Part shown: one piece after another, positions 8,401 to 17,460 of the stretch
Numbering within the stretch: position 1 is the first letter of the stretch
Layout of the letters: each line of letters opens with the position of its first letter
Assembly (NCBI GenBank): GCA_963733765.1
Contig: CAVTEI010000003.1
Coordinates: forward strand, 1,426,001 to 1,490,000
From: DATKAS01 sp963733765
GTDB lineage: Bacteria; Actinomycetota; Acidimicrobiia; Acidimicrobiales; DATKAS01
Direction of reading: 5' to 3'
Length of the DNA: 64,000 nucleotides
Notes under the pieces: model-generated
What the model saw: only the letters and a program-made list of their open reading frames with translations
Databases searched by the model: none
Told to the model about the DNA's origin: nothing
Translations under genes and position numbers: made by a program

Positions 8401-8523
8401 TGGCGCCGACCCGGGCAATGACCAGGAGCGACGCGGTGTGCCGAGGGTACACCAGAGGCTACGAGGCGGCAAGTAGTTCTTCAGGAGCCCGACACGCGCT
8501 CCTCACATTGATTGGATGGGTGC

Positions 8524-9210
8524 ATGACCCAGGTGATCGCCCACCGAGGCGCGTCGAAGGCCTTTCGCGAGAACACACTGGCGGCCTTTCGAGGGGCCGC
8601 CGCGATGGGAGCCGACATGGTCGAGCTCGATGTCCGGGCGACCGCCGATGGCTTTCTCGTCATCCATCACGACGCCCAGCTCCCCGACGGGCGGGTGATC
8701 TACGACCTCCACGCACGCGAGCTTCCCTCCGACGTCCCGGATCTGGCGGCGGCGATCGAGGCCTGCGGCGACATGGCGGTGAACGTCGAGGTGAAGAACT
8801 CCCGCCAAGACCCGGACTTCGACAACGAGCGCACCGTTGCTGGGGACGTCGCTCGCTTCGTGGCGGGCCGTTCGATCCACGACCAGGTGCTCGTGTCTTC
8901 GTTCGATGTCGGGAGCATCGAGCGTGTGCGCATCGTCGATCGCACCGTCCCGACGGCGTGGCTGACGATGGTGATCCCCGATGCGGCCACGGTGGCGGCG
9001 GGGCTCGTCGGCAACGGTCATCGTGCCCTGCATCCCTACGATCCCCTCGTCGACGCCGCGTTGGTCGAGGCGTGTCACGAGCGGGGACTCGAGGTCAATG
9101 TGTGGACCGTTGACGAGCCGGCCCGGATGAAAGAGCTCATCGGCTTCGGGGTCGACGGCATCTGCACGAATGTGCCGGACGTCTTGCTAGCCGTGCTCGG
9201 CCGTTCCTGA
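8524..9210 (+). CDS. Glycerophosphodiester phosphodiesterase
   Basis: 228 residues. It shows the GDPD signature from the start: VIAHRGASKAFRENTLAAF (catalytic H and R, then E and N), VELDVRATADGFLVIHHD (metal-binding E, D and the second catalytic H), NVEVKN and, near the C-terminus, VNVWTVDEP. GDPDs hydrolyse glycerophosphodiesters to glycerol-3-phosphate and an alcohol, in phospholipid recycling. No signal peptide, so the enzyme is cytoplasmic. The ATG at 8524 is preferred over 8512 because the mature motif begins directly after it. It overlaps the lipid-kinase gene tail to tail by 24 bases. Confidence 0.88.
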   Translation: MTQVIAHRGASKAFRENTLAAFRGAAAMGADMVELDVRATADGFLVIHHDAQLPDGRVIYDLHARELPSDVPDLAAAIEACGDMAVNVEVKNSRQDPDFDNERTVAGDVARFVAGRSIHDQVLVSSFDVGSIERVRIVDRTVPTAWLTMVIPDAATVAAGLVGNGHRALHPYDPLVDAALVEACHERGLEVNVWTVDEPARMKELIGFGVDGICTNVPDVLLAVLGRS

Positions 9211-10163
9211 CGCCGCAACGTCGGGCAGCACCAGGTTCAGTGCGTTGGGCTCGTGGCGGAACTGCAAACGGTCGACCTCACCGAGGTAGTCGCCGTCGAC
9301 CTGGTACGGAAACGGACGATGCCCCAGTATCTCGAAGCTCTCGAGGTCGGTGCGGAAGTCGACCGAGCGCGAGTTGCGCAGCGTGCGCGGGTTCATGAAG
9401 GCGGTGCGAGCGAGCGTCGTCGCCATCGACATCCCGAGCGACCGCACCGTCACCGCGACGAGCCCCCGGTCGAACGTGGCCTCCGGAGCGATGTCGAACG
9501 GGCGGTTGCCGAGAAACGTGTACGGAGAGGTGTTCATCACGACGGTGAAGTAGCCGTCGTCCACGACCCCGTCGTGGAAGTGCACACCGAAGTGGGGGTG
9601 ACGGCGGTCGTAGTGGCGAAGCCACGTGACGACGGTCGCGTAGATGAAGAGGGGATGGCCGAACCAGCGCTTGAACGTGTCGCGACGCTCTACCTGGCGG
9701 ACGACCGCCGCATCGAAGCCCACCCCTGTGTGGAACAGGAAGTAGCGGTCGTTGACGCTGCCCAAGCCGACCTTGCGCATCGATTGCTTCGCCAACGCGT
9801 CGAGCAGCACGCCGGTCGCTTCGATCGGGTCGTTCGGCAGGCCGATCGTGCGGGCGAAGACGTTCGTCGAGCCGCCGGGCAGCACCGCGAGCGCCGTCTC
9901 GGTGCCCGCCAGCCCGTTGGCGCCCTCGTTCTGGGTGCCGTCCCCGCCGAGCACGACGACCACGTCGACGCCGTCGGCCGCCGCGCCCTGTGCGAGACGG
10001 GTGGCATGGCCACGCCTGCTCGTCTCGGCGAGCGACACCTGGTGGTCGGCGCTCAGGGCCTTCTGGATGACGACTCGGCTGCGAGCGGTGACCGACGAAG
10101 CGGCCGAATTGACGATGAGAAGCAGTCGCAGAGGGGCCCCCGGCAGTGTCGCGTTCGCCTCAC
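9187..10163 (-). CDS. Diacylglycerol/lipid kinase family protein (probable one-base deletion near the start)
   Basis: The open frame begins at an internal GTG (10038), but the same frame upstream encodes LRLLLIVNSAASSVTARSR, the first strand of DAGK/YegS-type kinases, without any ATG, GTG or TTG. Restoring one G in the run at about 10136-10140 joins this frame to a GTG at 10163, giving about 325 residues. The ATP-binding loop VVVLGGDGTQNEGANGL and LPGGSTNVFARTIGLP are the family hallmarks. Enzymes of this family phosphorylate diacylglycerol or related lipids on the inner membrane face. The gene is divergent from etfB with a 45-base gap and convergent with the phosphodiesterase. Family is certain, lipid substrate is not. 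Confidence 0.78.
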
Positions 10164-10208
10164 GATCCGATTTGTGGCCGTGGGGCCTGGGGCGCAGACT
10201 ACGACGCC

Positions 10209-10991
10209 ATGAACGTCGTCGTCTGCGTCAAGCAGATCCCCGACCCCGCTGTGCCGGGGGCGCTCGACCCGTCGACCAAGACGTTGAAGCGTGAAGGCAA
10301 GCTCATCCTCGATGAATCCGACTCGTACGGTGTCGAGATGGCGTTGCAGCTCGTCGACGCCGCGGGCGGCGGCGAGGTTTCGTTGGTGTCGATGGCGCCG
10401 AACAACGAGGTGTCGGGTCTGCGCACCGCTCTCGCGATGGGTGCGGCCAAAGCTGTGCTCGTCAGCGATCCTGCGTTGCAAGGCTCCGACTCGCTGTCGA
10501 CCGCCAAGGTGCTCGCCAAGGCGATCCAGCGTCTCGGGACGCCCGATCTCGTGCTGACCGCGACCGAGTCGACCGATGGCTACACCGGCACCGTGCCCGA
10601 GCAGATCGCCGAGCTCCTCGGCCTGCCGTCGGTCACGTTTGCGAAGCACGTCGAGGTCGCGGGTGAGACGGTGAAGGTGCAACGTCAGACCGAGGCCGGT
10701 TACGACGAAGTCGAGTGCCCGATGCCCGCGGTCGTGAGCGTGACCGCCGGTGTCGTCGAGCCTCGCTATCCCTCGTTCAAGGGGATCATGGCTGCGAAGA
10801 ACAAGCCGGTCGAAGAAGTGACGGCCGCCGACCTCGGTCTCGACGCCTCATCGGTGGGATGGCCGGGCGCACGCCAGGAAATCACCGACATCACGGCCGC
10901 GGAAGCGCGGCAGGCCGGCGAAGTCATCGAAGACGACGGCGAGGGGCACCTGAAGATCATCGCCTTCCTCGAAGGCCTCAAGGTCATCTGA
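10209..10991 (+). CDS. etfB: Electron transfer flavoprotein beta subunit
   Basis: 260 residues starting MNVVVCVKQIPDP, the conserved start of EtfB/FixA. DGYTGTVPEQIAELLGLPSVT and AVVSVTAGVVEPRYPSFKGIMAAKNKP are the family signature regions; the latter is the ETF beta motif near the AMP site. With EtfA it forms the soluble heterodimer that accepts electrons from acyl-CoA dehydrogenases and passes them to ETF:quinone oxidoreductase. An acyl-CoA dehydrogenase gene lies 9 kb downstream. The ATG at 10209 is chosen over 10146 because the protein should start at the strand MNVVVCVKQ. Confidence 0.93.
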   Translation: MNVVVCVKQIPDPAVPGALDPSTKTLKREGKLILDESDSYGVEMALQLVDAAGGGEVSLVSMAPNNEVSGLRTALAMGAAKAVLVSDPALQGSDSLSTAKVLAKAIQRLGTPDLVLTATESTDGYTGTVPEQIAELLGLPSVTFAKHVEVAGETVKVQRQTEAGYDEVECPMPAVVSVTAGVVEPRYPSFKGIMAAKNKPVEEVTAADLGLDASSVGWPGARQEITDITAAEARQAGEVIEDDGEGHLKIIAFLEGLKVI

Positions 10992-11001
10992 GGAGGATGA
11001 G

Positions 11002-11970
11002 ATGACGCTCTCCACTGTGTGGGTGTACGCCGAGTCGGCCGAGGGCAAGCCGACATCGCTGACCCTCGAGCTGCTCACCAAGGCCCGTGAGCTCGGCGGC
11101 ACCGTCGAAGCGGTCTACGCCGGTGAAGATGCTGCCGGCATCGCTGCCGCGCTCGGCGAGCACGGCACGTCGAAGGTCTACGCGATGCGCGATCTGAACG
11201 ATGCCCTCCCGGGCGCCGCGGTGGCCGCGGCGATGGCGACCCAGATCGAGTCGAGTGCTCCCGACCTGATCATGTTCGGCATGACCTACGAGGCCCGCGA
11301 CGTCATGGGCCGACTGTCCGTCAAGGTCGACAAGCCGGTGCTCACCAACAGCATCGACGTTTCGGTCGACGGGTCGACAGTGAAGTGCACGACGGCGATC
11401 TTCGGTGGCAACACGCTCGTCACCACCGCGGTGTCGGGCGGAGCACCGGCGCTGGCGGCGTTTCGTCCGAAGTCCTTCGTCGCCGAAGCCGGCGGCGGGG
11501 CCGACGGTGAGGTCGTCGAGGTCGCGGTGCCGGACGTCGGCGCGACCGGCACGGCACGCGTGACGGCGCGCCACGTCGAGGAGTCGACCGGTCCGAAGCT
11601 CGACGAGGCCAACATCGTCGTGTCGGGCGGCCGTGGCCTCGGGGAGGCCGGCAACTACCACTTGATCGAGGACCTGGCGAAGCTGCTCAAGGGCGCGCCG
11701 GGCGCGTCGCGTGCGATCGTCGACGCGGGCTGGGTGCCGTACTCGTATCAGGTGGGCCAGACGGGCAAGGTCGTGAAGCCCACCGTCTACCTGGCGGCTG
11801 GCATCTCGGGTGCGACGCAGCACATGGTCGGCATGAAGGGCTCCAAGAACATCATCGCCATCAACAAGGACAAAGAGGCGCCGATCTTCTCGATCTCGGA
11901 CCTCGGCATCGTCGGCGATGTGCACAAGGTGCTGCCCAAGCTGATCGAGGCTCTCCAAGCCCGCGGCTGA
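11002..11970 (+). CDS. etfA: Electron transfer flavoprotein alpha subunit
   Basis: 322 residues. The N-terminal Rossmann-like domain is followed by the FAD-binding domain with VVSGGRGLGEAGNY and the C-terminal signature starting VGQTGKVVKPTVYLAAGISG, including GATQHMVGMKGSKNIIAINKD. It binds FAD in the ETF heterodimer. It starts ten bases after etfB with AGGAGGATGAG immediately before the ATG, so the two subunits are one operon. The flavin-linked oxidase gene begins three bases after its stop and may belong to the same transcript. Confidence 0.93.
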   Translation: MTLSTVWVYAESAEGKPTSLTLELLTKARELGGTVEAVYAGEDAAGIAAALGEHGTSKVYAMRDLNDALPGAAVAAAMATQIESSAPDLIMFGMTYEARDVMGRLSVKVDKPVLTNSIDVSVDGSTVKCTTAIFGGNTLVTTAVSGGAPALAAFRPKSFVAEAGGGADGEVVEVAVPDVGATGTARVTARHVEESTGPKLDEANIVVSGGRGLGEAGNYHLIEDLAKLLKGAPGASRAIVDAGWVPYSYQVGQTGKVVKPTVYLAAGISGATQHMVGMKGSKNIIAINKDKEAPIFSISDLGIVGDVHKVLPKLIEALQARG

Positions 11971-11973
11971 CCT

Positions 11974-13245
11974 GTGCCCGCCACCGGCGAGAGCTGGACG
12001 AACTGGGCGGGCAACCAGACGCACGACGTCATGGCGCTCGAGCACCCGAGTTCTGTTGATCGGCTCACGACGCTCGTCGCCGAGGCCGCGGCCAGCAGCG
12101 AGCGGGTGAAGGCGGTCGGGGCCGGGCATTCGTTCACCGGCATCGCGCTCACGAACGGACGATGCCTCGTGCTCGACCGTCTCGATCGCGTGCTCGACAT
12201 CGACACCTCGTCTGGGGTCGTCAGCGTCCAGGCCGGTATCACGCTGGCCTCGCTCAACGAGGCGCTCGCCGAGGCCGGGTTGGCGTTCCCGAACCTCGGT
12301 GACATCGACCGCCAGACGATCTCCGGGGCGATCGCGACCTCCACACACGGCACCGGTGCCGAGTGGGGCGGACTCGCGACGTTCGTCGAAGCAATGACGC
12401 TCGTGACCGCCGATGGTCGCGCTCGCCGGATCGACGCGAGCGACGCCGACCTGCTCTCGGTCGCGCGCGTCGGCCTCGGCGCGCTCGGCATCGTCGCCGA
12501 AGTGACGCTTCGGTGCGTGCCCACGTTCGAGCTGCACTGCACCGAGGCGCCCGTGGTGATCGAGCAGATGATGGAGGCCTGGGACGACGCCGTCGCCGCG
12601 CACGACCACTTCGAGTTCTGGTGGGTGCCGTCGACGGAGTGGGTGCTGACGAAGGCGAACCTCCGCGAGGGTTCGTCGAAGCCGGGGTGGACGCCGCCGC
12701 TCGAGGAGCGCGACATCAGCCGGCGCGGGCTCACCGTGCTCGGCCTGCTCGGGCGTTGGCAGCCGGAGGGTGAGCGCCCGCACGCACTCCAGTTCAGCGA
12801 CCGAAGCGACCGCATCTTCTGCTCGTCCCGCGAGACACCCTTCTACGAGATGGAGTACGCCATCCCCGCCGAGCACGGCATGCACACGCTGAGGGAGGTG
12901 CGTCGCCAGATCGAGCGGCACGACTGGGGCATTCGCTTCCCCGTCGAGGTGCGGGTCACGGCGCCCGACGACGTCGCGCTGTCCACTGCGTCTGGGCGCC
13001 CCACCGTCTACATCGCGGTGCACGAGTGGCACGATCGGCCTTACGAGGAGTACTTCCGCGAGGTCGAGGCGGTCATCCGCGAGCTCGACGGCCGTCCGCA
13101 CTGGGGCAAGCTGCACACCCGGACCGCCGACCAGCTCGCGGCGCTGTATCCGAAGTGGGACCAGTTCCAGGCGGTGCGGAATGAGTTCGACCCTCACGGG
13201 ATGTTCACGAACGACTACCTGGATGCCGTGCTGGGGCCGGTGTGA
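11974..13245 (+). CDS. Aldonolactone-oxidase-like FAD-binding oxidoreductase (first copy)
   Basis: 423 residues of the VAO/GLO flavoprotein family (D-arabinono-1,4-lactone oxidase, L-gulonolactone oxidase). The FAD domain shows VGAGHSFTGIA with H52 at the position used for covalent FAD attachment in related oxidases, and ISGAIATSTHGTGAEWGG around residue 120. The C-terminal ALO domain carries FYEMEYAIP and the family motif PHWGK. It probably oxidises a sugar lactone or polyol in the cytoplasm. GTG start, three bases behind etfA. A homologous gene follows with a GTGA overlap, a tandem duplication that has diverged in the middle region. Confidence 0.85.
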   Translation: MPATGESWTNWAGNQTHDVMALEHPSSVDRLTTLVAEAAASSERVKAVGAGHSFTGIALTNGRCLVLDRLDRVLDIDTSSGVVSVQAGITLASLNEALAEAGLAFPNLGDIDRQTISGAIATSTHGTGAEWGGLATFVEAMTLVTADGRARRIDASDADLLSVARVGLGALGIVAEVTLRCVPTFELHCTEAPVVIEQMMEAWDDAVAAHDHFEFWWVPSTEWVLTKANLREGSSKPGWTPPLEERDISRRGLTVLGLLGRWQPEGERPHALQFSDRSDRIFCSSRETPFYEMEYAIPAEHGMHTLREVRRQIERHDWGIRFPVEVRVTAPDDVALSTASGRPTVYIAVHEWHDRPYEEYFREVEAVIRELDGRPHWGKLHTRTADQLAALYPKWDQFQAVRNEFDPHGMFTNDYLDAVLGPV

Positions 13246-14533
13246 GCGAGTGGCGCAACTGGGCCCGCAACCAAGTGTGTGCGCCGGCGGCGGTGGCCCA
13301 CCCGCGTGATGTCGATGAGCTCGCCGCGGTCGTGAAGGCGGCGGCCGCGAACGGCTCGACGGTGAAGGTCGTCGGCGCCGGTCACTCGTTCACGGACATC
13401 GCGTGCACGACCGGCACGCAGGTTGTCCTCGACCGGTACGAGGAGGTGGTGTCGGCCGACGTGGCGAGCCGGCTCGTGACCGTGCAGGCCGGCATCACGA
13501 TCCGCGGCTGAACGCCACGCTCGACTCTCTCGGGCTGGCACTGCCGAACCTCGGCGACATCGACGCGCAGACGATCTCCGGCGCGTTCTCGACGGGCACC
13601 CACGGCACCGGCGCGCGGCTCGGCGCGCTGTCGACGTTCATCGAGGCGATGGAGATCGTGACCGGGGACGGCTCGGTGATCAGCTGCTCGCCCGCCGACG
13701 AACCCGAGCTGTTCGCGGCCGCGAGGGTGGGTCTCGGGGCGCTCGGCGTGATCTCCACGGTCACGCTGCGATGTGTCCCCGCCTTCACGCTCCACGCGGT
13801 GAACGAGCGCAAGCGACTCGACGACGTGCTCGCCGACCTCGATCGCCACGTCGAAGGCAACGACCACTTCGAGTTCAACTGGTTCCCGCACACCGAATGG
13901 GTGCAGGCGAAGCAGAACAACCGCGTTGACGACCCGCCTGCACCCCGATCGCGCGCGAAGGAGTGGTACGACGAGGTCTTTCTCGAGAACGTTGCGCTGA
14001 GCGCGGCGTGGCGCGTCGGCCGCCGGTTCCCCTCCACGATCCCGGGCATCTCGCGCCAGGTCACGCGGCTGATCGGCCGGGTGGATTCCACCGAGCAGTC
14101 GTACCGCGTGTTCACGACGCCCCGCTCCGTGCGCTTCTACGAGATGGAGTACGGAATCCCACGCGCCGCGGCCGCCGACTGCTTGCGCGAGCTGCGGTCG
14201 TTCATCGACGCCAGCGGTCTTCGCATCCAAGTCCCCGTCGAGGTGCGCTTCGTCGCGGGCGACGACATCCCACTGTCGATGGCTTCCGGACGCGACAGCG
14301 CATTCATCGCGTGCCACGTGTTCGAAGGGCGCGGCTACGAGCAGTACTTCCGCGGCGTGGAACGGATCATGAGCGCGGCGGGCGGCCGTCCGCACTGGGG
14401 CAAGCTGCACTTCCAGACCTCGGAGACGCTCGCGCCGCGCTATCCGGAGTGGGGCCGCTTCCAGGCGAGTCGCGCCCGAGTCGACCCCAACAGAACGTTC
14501 GCGAATCCGTACCTCGAGCGCGTCCTCGACTGA
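13242..14533 (+). CDS. Aldonolactone-oxidase-like FAD-binding oxidoreductase (second copy, one-base frameshift)
   Basis: Paralogue of the preceding gene, translationally coupled to it by GTGA. The first frame ends after VTVQAGITIRG at a stop at 13509-13511; the protein resumes one frame over as LNATLDSLGLALPNLGDID. A single missing base near 13507 explains this and restores about 430 residues. VGAGHSFTDIA, STGTHGTGARLG, FYEMEYGIP and PHWGK are all preserved on both sides of the break, so this looks like a sequencing error rather than decay. Same reaction class as the first copy, with a possibly different substrate. The tandem arrangement suggests related or paired activities. Confidence 0.8.
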
Positions 14534-14548
14534 GTCCGAGGCCTGGTC

Positions 14549-15526
14549 CTAGGCCTGGTCGGTGGCCGCCACCGCCCACGCCATGCCCTCGTCCGGGTCT
14601 TCGACCGCAAGGCGCACGACCCAGCCGGTCTCGGGCTCGTAGGCGTCCCACACGAACCACCGGAGCGCGGCGATCGAGTCGCCGACTTCGTCGGGGGAAA
14701 GTGGCCAGTCGTCGAGCGCGTCCGCGAGCGCGACTGCCGCCCACCACACGTCGAAGCGTCCGGTCGCCATGCCGCGACGACGACCGTGCGCGCCGCCGCT
14801 TGCAGCCGCCCATGCCATCCACGCGAGCCCGTCGGCCGCGGTGATCTCCGCGACGCGCGCGCGGCGTACGCCGAGTGCCGCGATCGCGGCGGGGGCTCTC
14901 CCGCGGACCGCGACCGCCTCGGAGCGGCCATTCGACTCGACTGTCCATCGCGTCGTGAGCGCGAGGAGCGCGTCGGTCGTCGCGCGGTCCTCGACGACAT
15001 CGCCATTCTCGAGCTCGATCGGGGAGAGCGCGGGCGGCGCCGGCGACGGGAACGCGGCCTTGTCCTCTTCGTACTCGGCGAGTGGATACTTCGGCTCCCA
15101 CGACATGAGCGTGAGCGGAACCTCGAGGACACGTCTGTCGATGTCCTCATCGCGGAGGTCCTCGCCGCGCAACACACGCTCGTGGGCGGTGATCGCGGCG
15201 AGCGGTCCCGGCGCCAGGTGCGGTACCAGCTCCGCCCAGGTGTGCGTGCTCGCCGCCACCTCGGGCAGCGGTCCGAGTGCGAAGCGCCCCGCTCCTTCCG
15301 CCAACACCCCCGCTGCCCACTGTCCGGGCGCCTCGAGCGCGAGGCGGTACTCGGCCAGCGACGCCGCTGGCCACAGCTGCTTCCCCCGTTCCAGTGCCCA
15401 GCGGCAGCGGTCGCGGAGCTCGACGAGCCCGTCCCAATCCCGTGTCGCGCAGAGCTGATCGACGGTGCGCACGAGCTGGTCGAGATCACCCTGCTCGACG
15501 ACCTCCGCGAGCGTCGGCGCGGTCAC
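14549..15526 (-). CDS. Hypothetical protein, last gene of the DUF3090/SCO1664 operon
   Basis: 325 residues that I cannot assign. The start is the GTG at 15526, which overlaps the TGA of the SCO1664-family gene by four bases (GTGA). The N-terminal half is helical and Leu/Ala/Arg-rich (TLAEVVEQGDLDQLVRTVDQL, then VELRDRCRWALERGK), resembling helical repeat proteins. The middle has HTWAELVPHLAPGPLAAITAHERVLRGE. The C-terminal third is Trp-rich (FDVWWAAVALADALDDWPLSPDE). No signal peptide or membrane segment. Coupling to two conserved actinobacterial families suggests a role in the same unknown pathway. Confidence 0.7.
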   Translation of the reverse strand: MTAPTLAEVVEQGDLDQLVRTVDQLCATRDWDGLVELRDRCRWALERGKQLWPAASLAEYRLALEAPGQWAAGVLAEGAGRFALGPLPEVAASTHTWAELVPHLAPGPLAAITAHERVLRGEDLRDEDIDRRVLEVPLTLMSWEPKYPLAEYEEDKAAFPSPAPPALSPIELENGDVVEDRATTDALLALTTRWTVESNGRSEAVAVRGRAPAAIAALGVRRARVAEITAADGLAWMAWAAASGGAHGRRRGMATGRFDVWWAAVALADALDDWPLSPDEVGDSIAALRWFVWDAYEPETGWVVRLAVEDPDEGMAWAVAATDQA

Positions 15527-16251
15527 ACCATCGGCCACGGATAGCGCCGGCCGGACGGGTCGACGGGGAAGACCGGTTTCGCCACGACCGCCTTGGCCCG
15601 GCGCTGCACGGCGTCGACCTCGTCGCGGTCGAGGAGCGCGCGCAGGCCCGGCGGCACTGCCTGTGCGATTCGAGCGACGTCGACGATGAGCGACTCCGGG
15701 ATGCGGTCGCCGCCGAACTCCCAGATGACCGTGCGCAGCTTCGGCTCGACGGCGAAGCACAGGCCGTTGTCGATCGCGTAGATCCGGTGATCGAGACCGA
15801 GGAGGCAGTGGCCGCTCTTGCGATCGGTGTTGTTCACGAGGAGGTCGAAGACTGCGATCGTCATGAGCGCGTCGTGCGTCTCCACGCGCTCGTGCAGGGT
15901 GAAGTAGTGCTGTTCGAAGTCCGCCGGCACGAACAATTGGAGCGACCCTTCGCCGAGCGGCCCGTCGTCGCGGAGCACGGTGGGGGGGACGATGCCCCAG
16001 CCGAGGGCATGTGAGAGCACGTATGCCGCGACCTCGCGCTTGTGCAATCCCGACGGGAAGTCCCACAGGGGACGCTCGCCGCGCACCGGTTTGTACACGG
16101 CCTGGGCCTCGACGCCGTTGTGGCACAGCTCGACGAGGTACGTGGCATTCGAGCTCCACGGCATTCGCCCGACGAGTGACACCTCACCCTCGGCGAGCAG
16201 CGCGAGCGGGTCCGGCGGAGGCCACTCCCGAGGCGGCTCGTTCGTCGCCAT
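15523..16251 (-). CDS. SCO1664 family protein (PI3/4-kinase-like fold)
   Basis: 242 residues. It has the features of the SCO1664 family, predicted to share the phosphatidylinositol 3/4-kinase fold: AVYKPVRGERPLWDFP with the presumed ATP-contacting lysine, LVNNTDRKSGHCL as the catalytic-loop equivalent and YAIDNGLCFAVE in the DFG-like position. Function is unproven. In mycobacteria and streptomycetes the family gene lies in the same order next to DUF3090 and a histidine phosphatase, as here. It starts five bases after the DUF3090 stop on the minus strand. Confidence 0.85.
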   Translation of the reverse strand: MATNEPPREWPPPDPLALLAEGEVSLVGRMPWSSNATYLVELCHNGVEAQAVYKPVRGERPLWDFPSGLHKREVAAYVLSHALGWGIVPPTVLRDDGPLGEGSLQLFVPADFEQHYFTLHERVETHDALMTIAVFDLLVNNTDRKSGHCLLGLDHRIYAIDNGLCFAVEPKLRTVIWEFGGDRIPESLIVDVARIAQAVPPGLRALLDRDEVDAVQRRAKAVVAKPVFPVDPSGRRYPWPMV

Positions 16252-16256
16252 CGCGA

Positions 16257-16778
16257 TCAGTGGAGTCCGTGACCGTTCGACCGGGGGCAGATGTGCCCCT
16301 CAGGGTCCATCGGCCGCCCGCAGATGCGACACGGAGGGCGTCCGGCGGCCATGAGCGCTTCGGCGGTGGCGACGAACGCCGCCGCCTGCTCACGCGTGAT
16401 GCGCACGCGGGCCGACGCTCGCTCCACCCCGGGCGCCGGGTTGCCTTCGTCGTCGGTCTCCACGAGCTCGTCGGCCGCGACGAGGATGCGGTCCTCGTCA
16501 CCGTCGTACGCGACCCCAATCGATCCGACCGTCCACTCCGGCTCGATCGGCTCCGTCAGCGCGAGAGCATCGGGATGCGGCACCGTCTCGGCTTGAGGAA
16601 GGTCGGCGAGCATCCGCTGGAGGAACTCTCCCAGCGCCGCGACCTGTTGCTTCTCGAGCCGCCACGAGAGGGTTGTGCTCGCCGCGCGCGCCTGGAGGTA
16701 GAACACACGCTGGCCCGGCTCTCCGATCGCGCCGGCGGTGAACACCGAGACGTCTCCGAGATCGAACGACTCACTCAT
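16257..16778 (-). CDS. DUF3090 family protein
   Basis: 173 residues starting MSESFDLGDVSVFTAGAIGEPGQRVFYLQ, a close fit to DUF3090 (YjbQ-unrelated, actinobacterial). The C-terminus has a putative zinc site CRICGRPMDPEGHICPR. No catalytic function is known. It is the middle member of a conserved operon, seven bases behind the phosphatase gene. Confidence 0.87.
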   Translation of the reverse strand: MSESFDLGDVSVFTAGAIGEPGQRVFYLQARAASTTLSWRLEKQQVAALGEFLQRMLADLPQAETVPHPDALALTEPIEPEWTVGSIGVAYDGDEDRILVAADELVETDDEGNPAPGVERASARVRITREQAAAFVATAEALMAAGRPPCRICGRPMDPEGHICPRSNGHGLH

Positions 16779-16785
16779 CCCGGTT

Positions 16786-17430
16786 TCAGCTGGCCTTCAG
16801 GTCGGCGAGAGTACCGTTGGCCGAGTTCACCGTGAGCACGGCCGGCCCGCCCGCGCCGTAGGCGATCGCCGTCACCGAGCACGGCGAGATCACGATTCGT
16901 TGGAAGAGGTCGAGGTGGGTGCCGAGCGCTTGGGCCACCGCGGCCTTGATCGGGTCCGCGTGCGATACCACGACGACGCAGCCGCCCGGGTGACGAGCGA
17001 CGATGCGATCGATCGCGCCCGTGATGCGCGACTGCATCTCGGCGAACGACTCGCCGCCGGGGAAACGGAAGCCGCTCGGGTAGCGCTGCACCGTCTGCCA
17101 CTCGGGCTGCTTGAACAGCGCCTTGAGCTCGCGGCCCGTCCACTCGCCGAAGTCGGCCTCGAGCAGGCCCTTGTCGATGCGCACCCTCAGCTTGCGCGCC
17201 TTGGCGATCGGCGCGGCGGTCTCGCGCGTGCGCTCGAGCGGCGAGGCGTAGACCGCGTCGACCTTCGGCAGGGCTTCGAGCCGCGTGGCGACGGCGACGG
17301 CCTGCTCCCTTCCCTTGTCGGACAGGTGCAACCCCGGCGCGCGCCCGGGAAGAATCGTGCCGGTCGTCGCGGTCTGGCCGTGACGCACCAACACCACGAG
17401 GGTCGGGGGAGGAGGCTTCGGGCGACTCAT
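16786..17430 (-). CDS. Histidine phosphatase of the MSMEG_4193 family
   Basis: 214 residues, first gene of the minus-strand operon. The catalytic LVRHGQTATTG motif is at residues 16-26, ASPLERTRETA with the second arginine follows, then the GLLEADFGEWTGRE loop and a C-terminal VVVVSHADPIKAAVAQALG with the second catalytic histidine. These belong to the phosphoglycerate-mutase-like phosphatases, acting through a phosphohistidine. The substrate is unknown. ATG 17430 is 30 bases from the divergent glycosylase start, so the two probably share a promoter region. Confidence 0.88.
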   Translation of the reverse strand: MSRPKPPPPTLVVLVRHGQTATTGTILPGRAPGLHLSDKGREQAVAVATRLEALPKVDAVYASPLERTRETAAPIAKARKLRVRIDKGLLEADFGEWTGRELKALFKQPEWQTVQRYPSGFRFPGGESFAEMQSRITGAIDRIVARHPGGCVVVVSHADPIKAAVAQALGTHLDLFQRIVISPCSVTAIAYGAGGPAVLTVNSANGTLADLKAS

Positions 17431-17460
17431 GGGCGGAATCGCCAACCTACCCTGACCCCG

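Noticed and set aside
8320..8523. Small RNA or short gene in the whiB1 upstream region
   Set aside because: Apart from the CRP-type site and one small hairpin I see no codon-biased frame and no terminator.
10984..13197. A 737-residue open frame on the minus strand opposite etfA and the first oxidase gene
   Set aside because: It mirrors the real genes in a GC-rich, codon-biased region, has an Arg/His/Asp-rich composition without any recognisable domain, and no ribosome binding site. Same reasoning for the long opposite-strand frames at 46.5-48.4 kb and 54-56 kb.
13500..13515. Programmed ribosomal frameshift in the second oxidase gene
   Set aside because: No slippery heptamer or downstream stem is seen, and a single missing base restores the family sequence. 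Error is simpler.
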